From: Planctomycetota bacterium
Lineage (GTDB): Bacteria > Planctomycetota > Phycisphaerae > UBA1845 > UTPLA1
Direction of reading: 5' to 3'
Assembly (NCBI GenBank): GCA_003576905.1
Contig: QEVG01000003.1
Location: forward strand, 137,130-201,129
Length of the DNA stretch: 64,000 bases
Under the pieces are notes generated by a model. The model worked only from the letters and a program-made list of their open reading frames with translations. It made no database searches and was not told the DNA's origin. A program made the position numbers and the translations under genes. Below are positions 34,153-43,222 of this stretch, piece by piece; positions within the stretch are counted from its first letter, which is position 1; every line of letters starts with the position of its first letter.

Positions 34153-36533
34153 GGCAACCCTTTCAGCCGGCGAAGCGTCCACTCCGCCGACACGAGAAAC
34201 ACGAGGAAGCCGAGCAGGAGCCACGTGTCCCAGATCGGCTCCTCTACGTCGTCGGCAATTTGAACACTGCGATCCGGTATCTCCGCCGCGAGCCGGGACA
34301 GGTCGTCCTCGCGCCGGTAAAATTTGCCCCCCGTCCGCGCCGCGATCAAGGCGAGTGTTTCGTAGTCCGCCTCCAGGCGGGCTTTTTCAGGATCATGGGC
34401 CGACACGGTAACAGCGCGCGTCAGAGTCTTTTCCGTTGAACGAAGACCGACCGCGGTTTGCGACGGCGTCGGCGTGGCGAGCACCAAGTTGCCGGCTTGC
34501 CGCGGAGTAAATTCACCTTCCCATGTCCCCGGCGATCCGCCCGCGGGCAGGAGGGTCACGCGGCCGATCGGCGCGCTGCGCGCATCGCTGATCTGCACGA
34601 CCGGATCGTGCAGGCGGTCGGCCGCCATCCCCTCACGCGAGAAAAGCCGCACGCGCACGCTGTCGCCCAGTTCATACTGCCGCCGATCGGTTTCGAGCCT
34701 CCATGTGTCGCCGCCGCCCAGCTTCTTGCCGCGCGCAAGCGTCCGGATGATCTGCATCCAGACTGTCTCGTAGTAGATGTCACCGGAATACTGACGCCAG
34801 CGCCACAGATCGTCCGTCCCGAGGTAGAAGGTACGCCCCGCGCCATATCGGCCAAGAACGGCGAGCGGCAGCGGACCGCTCTCGACCTGCTCCGATGGAT
34901 GCACCGCAAGCACCGTCGCGCCCGGGATCGCCCCCGACACCCGTGCATACCACAGCACGCCCGGCATCGCGCGCCAGGTCCGCAGATTCGCATCCTCGTC
35001 GGTTTCAAGGCGGAAGATCGAGCTCATCACTCCGTCGGGCGTCAGTCGCGGCAGAAACATGTCCGTCGGCGGCGTCGAGTAGCAGCCGGAGAACCGCGGA
35101 TCGATCTCAACAGGCAGCAGCTTCTCAAGAACCGTTCGGCGAAGCCCGCCCGGCATGTGCCGTTCGCCGGCGATAAAGGCGATCCCGCCCCCTTGCACCG
35201 ATACGAAATCGATGAGCATCGCCTGCTGCATCGGCGAAAGCCAGTCGGCGCGCGGATCGACGTCACCCAAAATTACTACGTCATAGGGCAGCAGTTCCTC
35301 GACGCTCCGGGGGAATCGCCGGATCGGCAGCGTGCCCTCCTGCGGAAAACCGGGCGACGCTTCGAGCAGTATGCAACTGCTCTGGATGTTGGATTCACGG
35401 AGGAGAAGATTCTTCAGATAGCGATACTCGAATCGCGGCGTGCTCTCGACAAAGAGCACGCCAATGCGTTCGTCGTGCGCCTGAATCAGGATGCCGGCCT
35501 CATTGTTATCGGTGTTCTCTTCGCCCAAGATCGGCGCGACACGGAGCGTCAACTCGACACGACCCACCTTTTCGGGGCGATACTGAAGATCTCCCTGAAT
35601 ACGCGATTGACCGGGCTCCAGGTCGAACGACGCGCGTGCGAGCGCCTCGGAGCGGCCTTCCGCCATCAACTCGACCCTGGCGGCCGTCTTCTCGTCGATT
35701 CCGCTCGCGGAAATGTCGAACTGTACGCGCACGGTATCGCGAACGAATACGTCTTCCGGCGCCCAGAGGGAAACGACGGCAAGGTCCCGGCGCGCCAGGG
35801 GAGAGCCGATGGCCACGGTATGAATCGGAATCGAACGGCCCGCGGCTTGCGCAATGGCCGGCTCGAGGTCGATCGGCTCCGTCTGTCGCCCATCGCTGAT
35901 GACGACGAGGGCGGCAACCCGGCGCCCCGCCGTCTCATGCAGGATTTGCTTCATCGCCCGGCCGAGGTTCGACCGCGACCCATCCGCGGAGAGGCTGGCA
36001 AGCTTGATGTCGAGCGACTTCAGTGCGAGGGCCTGCGCGGCCTCGCCAATCGCTTGCGCGACGCGGTCAAACGTCCAGACGCCAACGCCATGCCGCGCCG
36101 CAAGTTGACGCAAAAGGCCAGCTTCTTCGCCCGACAGAAGCGCTACCGCATCGGCCCACCGCGAATCGCGCGCTTCCTGACTGGCCGGAGATCCCTCGAA
36201 CACCGCGTCCGAGACGGCCATGCTCGACGACCGGTCTACCAGCACGGCAACGAAGGACGGCTCCGTCTGCGTGCGGCTCAGGACAAGCATGGGCCGGCCG
36301 AAGATGAACAGCACGGTCATGATCGCTCCGAACCGCAGAATCATCAGCGCCGCGCGCATCCCGCGCGAAAGGTTCTCGCGCCGATAGAGAAACCACACCG
36401 CCGCCGCCGACACCACGGCCCCGGCCAGCATGATCCAAGGCGCCGGCGGCGTGCCGAACCGCAGCGAAATCGGCGAATCATCCATCAGCCGAATTCGATG
36501 CAATCCAAGGAGCCATTGCCAGACGTCGTTCAT
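34149..36533 (-). CDS. Membrane protein with VWA domain and amidotransferase-like domain
   Basis: A 794-residue protein from the ATG at 36533, which overlaps the previous stop (ATGA). Two membrane helices lie at about 29-85. A von Willebrand A domain follows, with the MIDAS motif DRSSS near residue 98 and VVISDGRQ. Ig-like beta domains come next, then a class-I-amidotransferase-like Rossmann region (YDVVILGDVDPRADWLS, GGGIAFIAGE) lacking the catalytic Cys. A last membrane helix is near the C-terminus (LLLGFLVFLVSAEW). This architecture accompanies BatA-type proteins in planctomycetes and bacteroidetes. It may sense or bind metal-dependent ligands; it is not an enzyme by sequence. Confidence 0.85.
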   Translation of the reverse strand: MNDVWQWLLGLHRIRLMDDSPISLRFGTPPAPWIMLAGAVVSAAAVWFLYRRENLSRGMRAALMILRFGAIMTVLFIFGRPMLVLSRTQTEPSFVAVLVDRSSSMAVSDAVFEGSPASQEARDSRWADAVALLSGEEAGLLRQLAARHGVGVWTFDRVAQAIGEAAQALALKSLDIKLASLSADGSRSNLGRAMKQILHETAGRRVAALVVISDGRQTEPIDLEPAIAQAAGRSIPIHTVAIGSPLARRDLAVVSLWAPEDVFVRDTVRVQFDISASGIDEKTAARVELMAEGRSEALARASFDLEPGQSRIQGDLQYRPEKVGRVELTLRVAPILGEENTDNNEAGILIQAHDERIGVLFVESTPRFEYRYLKNLLLRESNIQSSCILLEASPGFPQEGTLPIRRFPRSVEELLPYDVVILGDVDPRADWLSPMQQAMLIDFVSVQGGGIAFIAGERHMPGGLRRTVLEKLLPVEIDPRFSGCYSTPPTDMFLPRLTPDGVMSSIFRLETDEDANLRTWRAMPGVLWYARVSGAIPGATVLAVHPSEQVESGPLPLAVLGRYGAGRTFYLGTDDLWRWRQYSGDIYYETVWMQIIRTLARGKKLGGGDTWRLETDRRQYELGDSVRVRLFSREGMAADRLHDPVVQISDARSAPIGRVTLLPAGGSPGTWEGEFTPRQAGNLVLATPTPSQTAVGLRSTEKTLTRAVTVSAHDPEKARLEADYETLALIAARTGGKFYRREDDLSRLAAEIPDRSVQIADDVEEPIWDTWLLLGFLVFLVSAEWTLRRLKGLP

Positions 36534-38683
36534 CGCCGGCCCCCAAACCACGCTCCCACGAGCGTCTCGACGACGACCAGTCCCAGCAGGCACACCATAA
36601 GCACCCGCGCGAACTCCCTGGCCCCACCGCCGGACCTCGCGCGGCGGACCATCAGTTCCTCAGGCTCATCAACAATCTGGACCTTGTTCCCAAAGGACTT
36701 CCGCACCGAGTCGGCGTCGGCAAGACTCAGGTCTCGGTCTTTTACATCGACGTTTACAGCGACGTCGCGCCGATCTCCGGCGACCCGGATCGCGTAAAAG
36801 CCCGGCTCTTCAAGGCTGTCCAGCTCAAGCCACGCTCCGTCCGGATCGGAAACAAGCTCCGAACGGAACTTCAGACCCTCCGGGCTTGTGATTTGTGCCA
36901 CGCCCCGCGCCAGCCGTGCGGGATACCGCGTCCGCAGCACCTCACCCACGAGAATGTTGCGCTCCGCCGTGCGATCCCCGGCCGCGCGCAGCGTCAGGTT
37001 CAACATCAGCGGCACGAAGTCGGGCTTGGCCGGAAGATTCGTCCAGGACATGTCACCGCCGGCCAGCCATGCGACTACTCTTCCACGACCCAGCGGACCG
37101 CTAACGGCGACCGGTTCGCCGGTCGAAAGCTGAAGGTGCGTCGCCGTCCCGCGGTCCTCATCGCGTGCAACGCCGCGCCAGCAGGCCCGCGCCCACGCGC
37201 GCTGCAAGCCGCCGCTCGGGTTTCCGAAGAGGTCCGCCGTCACCGGGTCGCGCGGGTCGGCGATCTCAAATCGCGGCAGACCTGCCTTTTCATCAAAGTG
37301 GGTCACGCCATTAATCACCAGGGGCAGGAGACCTTGTGCGCGGCTTGTATCGGAGCGCCCGAGCGCGGACGGGTCCGCATTCTTGCCGAGAAATGCAATC
37401 AGCCCGCCGCCGCCGCGTACGAATCGCTCGATGCGGTTGAGCCAATCGCCTGCATACTGCCGCGGATCGCACACGACGATGACGTCATATTGATCCAGTG
37501 CTTCCTGATCCATTCCGCGCGGCTCGATGCACCGAAACGCGATGCCCCGCGCGCTTTCGCCTGCGGTATCCGGAGAGACCGCCGCCGCATAATAGAACAG
37601 ACCTGAATAGGCGTGTCCCCCGACCGGCGTCTCCTCGATTCCAAGGACACGTACTCCATCCGTCACTTCCACAGCCAGGAAGCGCTCATTGTCTCGCGGC
37701 AGAACATCCGCGGACGGGGCAGTAAGCTTCGCACGCAGACGATGCGAACCCGCACGCGCGAAGGCTGCGTCGAAATCTCTCGTAATTGATTCGCCCGCGG
37801 AAATCGGACCCGTCGGCATGGACCGGATGGGAACCCCATCCAGGCTGATCTCAAGCTCCGCGTCCTCCACGGCGGCTGAGCCGCTGTTGGACACCTCCAC
37901 TGAAAACCGCGAGGGCACGCCCGCGCCGACGACCTGGCTCATCAGCGCCAATCCAGTAATCGACAGGTTGTCGCGCTGCGGCGGCCCGACGTTGATAAAC
38001 ACGAGCCGATCAATATGCCCAGGTTCGCGCGAGTCTCCGGCGCCGGCGCGGTCGTCGATTGCCGATCGCGTAAAGTCCGTCAGGACGTAACAAACACGCC
38101 CACCGGGGGGCACATCGGACAGTGCGAGCATCTGCGCCGCGATGTGGATCGCGTCGTGCAGGTCGTTCATCGCGGACGAACCCGTCCATTCACCCAGAAG
38201 CCGCTCGACGACCTGTCGATCACGCGTGGGTCGATCGACCAACGCCCGCGCCGGTCGCCCGGCCCGCACCAGGGCAATTCCATCCCGCGCGGCGGCCTGC
38301 TCCACAAGGATGGATGCGAACCGTCGTGCCCGCTCAATGGACGATGAGCCGTCGGCGTGCTCGGCATACATCGAAAGACTGTCATCAATGACGATAACGC
38401 GGTCAGTCCGCGATTCCCCGAGTGCATCGAGCAACGTGCCACCGGATGCGAAGGGCCGCGCCAGGGTCAGCCCGGCAACAAGCACGACCATCGCTCTGAG
38501 CATGACGAGCAACCACTGTTCGAGCCGCAGCCTCCGCCGCGATCGTCGCTCGGCGGCCGCGAGAAACTGCATCGCCGCCCAGGGCGCGCGGCGGTACCCC
38601 TGCCTGCTGAGCAGGTGGATCAGCAGCGGCGCTAGCGCCAGTCCGCCCGCCGCCATTGCAATACCTGGATGTATGAAATTCAC
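36530..38683 (-). CDS. BatA-type VWA membrane protein
   Basis: A 717-residue protein; GTG start with AGGA eight bases upstream. The N-terminus IHPGIAMAAGGLALAPLLIHLLSRQ, then a basic loop and a second helix, is the aerotolerance-regulator (BatA) N-terminal module. The VWA domain has the MIDAS DDSLS near residue 100 and LTDF. A CARDB-like beta domain (about 245-330) and an amidotransferase-like fold (YDVIVVCDPRQ, RGGGGLIAFLG) follow. A C-terminal helix anchors the end. It probably forms a complex with the neighbouring DUF58 and VWA proteins under control of the MoxR ATPase. Confidence 0.88.
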   Translation of the reverse strand: MNFIHPGIAMAAGGLALAPLLIHLLSRQGYRRAPWAAMQFLAAAERRSRRRLRLEQWLLVMLRAMVVLVAGLTLARPFASGGTLLDALGESRTDRVIVIDDSLSMYAEHADGSSSIERARRFASILVEQAAARDGIALVRAGRPARALVDRPTRDRQVVERLLGEWTGSSAMNDLHDAIHIAAQMLALSDVPPGGRVCYVLTDFTRSAIDDRAGAGDSREPGHIDRLVFINVGPPQRDNLSITGLALMSQVVGAGVPSRFSVEVSNSGSAAVEDAELEISLDGVPIRSMPTGPISAGESITRDFDAAFARAGSHRLRAKLTAPSADVLPRDNERFLAVEVTDGVRVLGIEETPVGGHAYSGLFYYAAAVSPDTAGESARGIAFRCIEPRGMDQEALDQYDVIVVCDPRQYAGDWLNRIERFVRGGGGLIAFLGKNADPSALGRSDTSRAQGLLPLVINGVTHFDEKAGLPRFEIADPRDPVTADLFGNPSGGLQRAWARACWRGVARDEDRGTATHLQLSTGEPVAVSGPLGRGRVVAWLAGGDMSWTNLPAKPDFVPLMLNLTLRAAGDRTAERNILVGEVLRTRYPARLARGVAQITSPEGLKFRSELVSDPDGAWLELDSLEEPGFYAIRVAGDRRDVAVNVDVKDRDLSLADADSVRKSFGNKVQIVDEPEELMVRRARSGGGAREFARVLMVCLLGLVVVETLVGAWFGGRR

Positions 38684-38733
38684 GGCTCGTTCCTGGTCCA
38701 GCCCCTCGACCCTGGGCGTAATTCACACCTGTG

Positions 38734-39651
38734 CTACCCGCGTGCCTTCGACGATCGCGCATTAAGGAAGGCGCTCAGCGCGCCGGAAAGCGGCTCGCAC
38801 GTGTCGAGAAGCACGTAATCGCACTGCTGCTCATGACACGCGCGGCGAAGCTGTTCGGTAAAAGCCCGCATCTCGCGAAGATAATGCGCGCGCAGGACGC
38901 GCGGCTCCACGGACACCGGCGGGATCGACTCAAGCCCCACGAGTTGCAGGGGCGACTCGAAGGGAAACGTCAGTTCGGCGTGGTCCATGAGTTGCATCAC
39001 GACCGGCTCATGTCGGCGGTGCCGCAAATGTTTCATCCCCGCGATGATCTCCTCTGCCGGTCCGAAGAAGTCGCTCACGAGGACAACGAGATGCCGATCC
39101 CGCATCGACTCCGCCAGTTCATCCAGCACCGCGCGAAACGATGTCTGCCCGCGGGCCTCGGTGGCCGCGAGTTCGTGGACCATCGACTTCCACCGGCCCG
39201 GCTGGTTTGACGCGCGCCCGGCCCGCCGCAGTCGCGTGTCAAACGTCGTCAGCGCTACCGAGTCGGCCTGGTGCAGGGCGATGTACGCCATCGCCGCGAC
39301 GACGGTCATCGCGTATTCGCGCTTCGACCAGGGAGATTGCGGTGAGCGGTAGCTCATCGACTCCGAGCTGTCCACCGCGAAGACCAGTTGCAGGTTGGAC
39401 TCCTGCTCGTACTGCTTGATATAGTGCTTGTCGGTCCGGCCGAAGACCTTCCAGTCAAGAAACCGCAGGTCATCTCCCTGAGAATACTTGCGGTGCTCCG
39501 CGAATTCCACGGAAAACCCGTGCGCCGGCGAGCGGTGCATCCCGCTGATGAACCCCTCGACCAGGAGCCGCGCGCGAAGCTCCAGCCCGCCAATGTGGGC
39601 GAGAACCTGCGGATCCAGGTATTTGCGATAGTCCTCAACCGTCTGAACCAC
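38734..39651 (-). CDS. DUF58 protein
   Basis: A 305-residue soluble protein that partners MoxR ATPases in many bacteria. The central DUF58 block G...EFAEHRKYSQGDDLRFLDWKVFGRTDKHYIKQYE is intact, followed by a VWA-like MIDAS, DSSES, near residue 94 and VLVSDFF. The GTG start lies six bases after the moxR stop, with a ribosome-binding GGAGG inside the moxR 3' end. The start is moderately certain. It probably acts as the metal-binding adaptor between MoxR and the membrane VWA proteins. Confidence 0.92.
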   Translation of the reverse strand: MVQTVEDYRKYLDPQVLAHIGGLELRARLLVEGFISGMHRSPAHGFSVEFAEHRKYSQGDDLRFLDWKVFGRTDKHYIKQYEQESNLQLVFAVDSSESMSYRSPQSPWSKREYAMTVVAAMAYIALHQADSVALTTFDTRLRRAGRASNQPGRWKSMVHELAATEARGQTSFRAVLDELAESMRDRHLVVLVSDFFGPAEEIIAGMKHLRHRRHEPVVMQLMDHAELTFPFESPLQLVGLESIPPVSVEPRVLRAHYLREMRAFTEQLRRACHEQQCDYVLLDTCEPLSGALSAFLNARSSKARG

Positions 39652-39657
39652 CGCGCG

Positions 39658-40749
39658 TCATCCTCCCCCGCCGGCAGGGCCGCGCAGCACGCGGGCCGCC
39701 CCGATGGCATCCAGCGCCGGCGTCGGGCTCGTCGGCACTTCGTCCAGAAGCCGGTCGACAAGCCCATCCGAAGTGATCGCGTCCGCTTCGGCGTTGAAAT
39801 TCGTGACAATGCGATGACGCAGAACCGGATGCGCCACGGCCTGGATGTCCTCGGTCGTGACATGATAGCGCCCGAGGAGGATCGCCCGAGCTTTCCCGGC
39901 AATCACCAGGTACTGCGACGCCCGCGGCCCGGCGCCCCAGCTCACATAATCACGCACGAATTTTGGTGAATCCGGCAGTTGCGGCCGGGAGCATCGTGCC
40001 AATCGCATGGCATACCGCATGATATGATCGGCGCAGGGGACGCGCCGGACGATCTCTTGAAGATCGAGGATATCATCCGCAGAAAAGATGCGCTGCAGGG
40101 CCACGTCCGGCGACGACGTCGTAAGGTTGATGATCTTCAGCTCTTCTTCCTCGCTGGGGTAATCCACCAGAACCCGGAACATGAACCGGTCGAGCTGCGC
40201 TTCGGGCAGCGCATACGTCCCCTCTTGTTCGATGGGGTTCTGGGTCGCAAGCACGAAGAACGGCTGCGGAAGCCTGTGTGTGAACCCCGCCGCCGTCACC
40301 TGGTACTCCTGCATGGCCTCGAGCAGCGCCGCCTGTGTCTTGGGGGGCGTCCGGTTGATTTCATCCGCGAGAATCACGTTCGCGAAGATCGGTCCGTTCA
40401 CGAAGCGCAGCTGGCGGACCCCCGTACTCTTGTTCTCTTCGATGATCTCCGTTCCCGTGATGTCGCTCGGCATCAGGTCCGGCGTGAATTGGATCCGGTT
40501 GAAAGACAGGCTCAGCGTCTGGGCCAGGGCCCGTATCGCCCGCGTCTTCGCAAGGCCCGGTACCCCCTCCAGGATGCAGTGCCCGCGCGAAAAAAGGCAG
40601 ATCAGAAGCTGGTCGATAACCTCCTGCTGGCCGACGATCGCCTTGGCCAGTTCCTGGCGTATCTGGTCGCAGCTCCTGGAGAGCTTCTCGACCGCCGCCA
40701 CCTCGTTCGAACCCAGCGCCCCATCGTTATCAGTATTGCCAGCCGCCAA
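39658..40749 (-). CDS. MoxR-family AAA+ ATPase, first gene of the operon
   Basis: A 363-residue ATPase thought to act as a chaperone that matures or remodels VWA/DUF58 complexes. Walker A is GVPGLAKT (about 64-71), Walker B ILADEIN, followed by sensor-1 ATQNP and the MoxR signature [15 protein letters not shown]. The C-terminal lid domain is normal. The start is TTG at 40749, supported by GGGGAGGT five bases upstream. The protein ends in a Gly-rich tail whose codons include the ribosome-binding site of the DUF58 gene. Seven same-strand genes follow without promoter-sized gaps. Confidence 0.95.
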   Translation of the reverse strand: MAAGNTDNDGALGSNEVAAVEKLSRSCDQIRQELAKAIVGQQEVIDQLLICLFSRGHCILEGVPGLAKTRAIRALAQTLSLSFNRIQFTPDLMPSDITGTEIIEENKSTGVRQLRFVNGPIFANVILADEINRTPPKTQAALLEAMQEYQVTAAGFTHRLPQPFFVLATQNPIEQEGTYALPEAQLDRFMFRVLVDYPSEEEELKIINLTTSSPDVALQRIFSADDILDLQEIVRRVPCADHIMRYAMRLARCSRPQLPDSPKFVRDYVSWGAGPRASQYLVIAGKARAILLGRYHVTTEDIQAVAHPVLRHRIVTNFNAEADAITSDGLVDRLLDEVPTSPTPALDAIGAARVLRGPAGGGG

Positions 40750-40754
40750 TCGAC

Positions 40755-40762
40755 ACCTCCCC
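40755..40762 (-). promoter_or_regulatory. Shine-Dalgarno of moxR (supports the TTG start)
   Basis: The reverse strand reads GGGGAGGT, five bases before TTG 40749. There is no in-frame ATG near the expected N-terminus, so TTG is the likely start. Confidence 0.75.
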
Positions 40763-40971
40763 GGTCACAAGGCCCTTTTTCGATTCTACGCACCTTAACT
40801 CACCTTCCGGCCGAACTTTCCACGATCTGCGATCGGGGATATATCGACCTTTCCGGCTGGAGCCGGGCACACGTTCCGGAATTCCCAGGGCCGTCGTCGC
40901 GGGCGGCCCTGTGCGTTCGGTTACGGCGGCGCGACGCCGCACGGCAGTATTGATAGGTAGCGCAAACACGC

Positions 40972-42054
40972 GTGGCGACCATCGGACATACGCTCACCGG
41001 TCTTTCACTTTGGAGCAGCTCGTCAATGGGGCTGCCGGGCCGCGTTCTGCCTGCCATCTGGCCCGGTCTGCTCGTCCTGAGCGCCCACCTCATCGACCTT
41101 GTGGAGTGGACTCTCACGGCCACACTCCCGGAATCGTTCACATCCCATCAAGTGACCCACTCCCCCGTGCTCACGGGGGCCACCTTGGCCGGCGCGCTTA
41201 CCCTGCTTGGACTGACCTTCCGACCCCGTTCGCCAGTCCCGTACCTCCTTGTTGCCGTCGCCGTGCTGAGCCACATTCCCCTCGACATGCTTTCATTCCG
41301 CGAGGGCCTTGCACGACTGTATGGCGTCACGACGCCGGACGACGGGCCACCCGGCCTTCGCGCTTCGCTGACTGCCGAAGCGTGGCTCTTCGGCCTGCTG
41401 TTCGTCGCGGTTACCCTGACTCAAGCCGCCCTTCACCCGCGCCTCCGCCCGGCGACACGAAGGTTCACCTGGGTACTGCTGGGCCTGTCCGTCATCGCCG
41501 CGCTGACGCGTGTCGCCGTCGTCTGGGCTCCCTTTTATGTCATTGCGCTGACACACGGGTTTCTTGTGCGCCGCTCCGATTACGCACCGCGTCTCCTATG
41601 GAGCCTCGTCCCGGTGCTGCCGCTCCTGTTGCTCCTTGCAGTGGAGGTCCGCGCCGCCCGCACCGAATCGCAGGCCCTCAGACTCCAGACCGCCGGTCGT
41701 CTTGCGGAAGCCCTTGCCCTGCACCGCCAGGCTCTCGCGGCGCCCGCGCGCAGCTCGAAGACCGGTATCTACGTCCACATGAGCCTGTGCTACCGGGACC
41801 TCGGAGACTACCGGCAAGCTGAAGAGTGCCTCCTGCGCGCAGAGATGACGAGCGAGCTTCCCGAATGGCCGCGCGTCACGCGCGCCCAGCTCTACGTCTA
41901 TCCGAAGACCAGGGGGACGCCCTTTTTCCGCCCCGAAGAGGCCGAGCGAATCCTCTCGGAGATGCGTGACTCCGGGCGATCCAAACGTTATGCCGAAATC
42001 GCCCGATTCCACATCGACCGTCTTCGCCGCCAGGGCATCCTGCCCCCCGGTTGA
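40972..42054 (+). CDS. YdjM-like (DUF457) membrane protein fused to a C-terminal TPR-like domain
   Basis: A 360-residue protein from a GTG start, divergent from moxR across a 222-bp gap. The first ~230 residues have about six membrane helices with His/Asp motifs typical of the YdjM/DUF457 membrane hydrolase-like family: GH near residue 5, HLIDLVEW, HQVTHSPVL and LSHIPLDML. These could bind a metal at the membrane face. The last ~130 residues are cytosolic helical repeats (AEALALHRQAL, YRDLGDYRQAEECLLRAE) resembling TPRs. The fusion is unusual. Substrate unknown; phospholipid hydrolysis is sometimes proposed for the family. Confidence 0.72.
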   Translation: MATIGHTLTGLSLWSSSSMGLPGRVLPAIWPGLLVLSAHLIDLVEWTLTATLPESFTSHQVTHSPVLTGATLAGALTLLGLTFRPRSPVPYLLVAVAVLSHIPLDMLSFREGLARLYGVTTPDDGPPGLRASLTAEAWLFGLLFVAVTLTQAALHPRLRPATRRFTWVLLGLSVIAALTRVAVVWAPFYVIALTHGFLVRRSDYAPRLLWSLVPVLPLLLLLAVEVRAARTESQALRLQTAGRLAEALALHRQALAAPARSSKTGIYVHMSLCYRDLGDYRQAEECLLRAEMTSELPEWPRVTRAQLYVYPKTRGTPFFRPEEAERILSEMRDSGRSKRYAEIARFHIDRLRRQGILPPG

Positions 42055-42185
42055 CGCGCGATTTGCCGGATGATTTCCCCAACCCCGCTCATGCCGCTAC
42101 GATGTCCGCCCGGAACATGGATCGGGCGGCCGGATGGGCCGCGCTCGGATCATTGAAATCCAGGTCAGCCCATTGTGAGACGGAC

Positions 42186-43172
42186 ATGCGCGTATTGATC
42201 ACCGGCGGAGCGGGGTTCATCGGGTCGCATCTGGCCGAACGTCTGCTTGCCACTGGGCACGAAGTCACCGCCCTCGACGACCTTTCAACCGGCAACATGC
42301 AGAACCTCGGCGCCTGCATGGGCAATCCGAGGTTTCGTTTTGTACAGGACGACGTGCGCAACAGTCAGACCCTGCACATCCTGACCGAGCAGTCGGACAT
42401 GGTGTATCACCTTGCCGCCGCGGTCGGTGTGCAGCTCATCGTCGATGAGCCGGTCCGCACCATCGAGACCAACATTCACGGCAGCGAGGTTGTGCTCGCC
42501 ATCGCCAACAAGTTCCGCAAACCGGTTTTGATTGCGTCCACCAGCGAAGTCTATGGCAAGAGCGATAAGGTCCCGTTTCGCGAGGATGATGACACGGTCT
42601 TCGGCGCGACGCACTATTCCCGTTGGTCGTACGCCTGCTCCAAGGCCATCGACGAGTTTCTGGGCCTCGCCTATCACCAGCAATACGGTCTTCCCGTCGT
42701 CGTCGCCCGCTTTTTCAACACCGTCGGCCCGCGGCAGACCGGCCGCTACGGCATGGTCATCCCCCGCTTCGTGGAGGCCGCCCTTCGCGGAGATCCGCTC
42801 CAGATTTACGGGACTGGCAGGCAGTCGCGCTGCTTTGGATACGTGGGCGACGTGGTGGACGCGGTTATCGCCCTGATGAACTGCAAGGGGGCCCCCGGCC
42901 GCGTATATAACATTGGTTCCACGGAGGAAATCAGCATCGAGGCCCTGGCCGACAAGATCATCGAGATGACCGGCAGCCACAGCAAGAAGCAGCACCTCTC
43001 CTACGAAGAGGCCTATGGCCGGTCCTTCGATGACATGATGCGGCGCATCCCCTGCCTGGACCGCATCCGAAGCGTCATCGGTTATGAGCCGAAAACGCCG
43101 CTCACGGAAATCCTGAGGTTGGTTATCGCGGAAAAGAAAGAAATGCTCGCCGGGCAGCGCCGGCGATCGTGA
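42186..43172 (+). CDS. NAD-dependent nucleotide-sugar epimerase/decarboxylase (extended SDR)
   Basis: A 328-residue SDR enzyme acting on a UDP- or GDP-sugar. The ATG at 42186 precedes the Rossmann motif GGAGFIGSH. Downstream are the catalytic STSEVYG Ser and the YACSK pair (Tyr-x-x-x-Lys), within SRWSYACSKAIDEF, a stretch shared by UDP-glucuronate decarboxylases and related epimerases. A C-terminal substrate domain follows (RVYNIGS). Assignment to UDP-xylose synthesis or 4-epimerisation cannot be made from sequence alone. It is convergent with the polysaccharide operon and would supply its precursor. The longer open frame from 42051 adds 45 unconserved residues. Confidence 0.87.
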   Translation: MRVLITGGAGFIGSHLAERLLATGHEVTALDDLSTGNMQNLGACMGNPRFRFVQDDVRNSQTLHILTEQSDMVYHLAAAVGVQLIVDEPVRTIETNIHGSEVVLAIANKFRKPVLIASTSEVYGKSDKVPFREDDDTVFGATHYSRWSYACSKAIDEFLGLAYHQQYGLPVVVARFFNTVGPRQTGRYGMVIPRFVEAALRGDPLQIYGTGRQSRCFGYVGDVVDAVIALMNCKGAPGRVYNIGSTEEISIEALADKIIEMTGSHSKKQHLSYEEAYGRSFDDMMRRIPCLDRIRSVIGYEPKTPLTEILRLVIAEKKEMLAGQRRRS

Positions 43173-43222
43173 AAGGATGATGGGCGGCTGCGCGCCGGGT
43201 GACAGGCGGCGAGAATCAGCGT

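Noticed and set aside
32797..36797. Two long + strand open frames (32797-34263, 34458-36797)
   Set aside because: Antisense to the DUF4175-like and VWA genes, which have membrane helices, MIDAS motifs and coupled starts.
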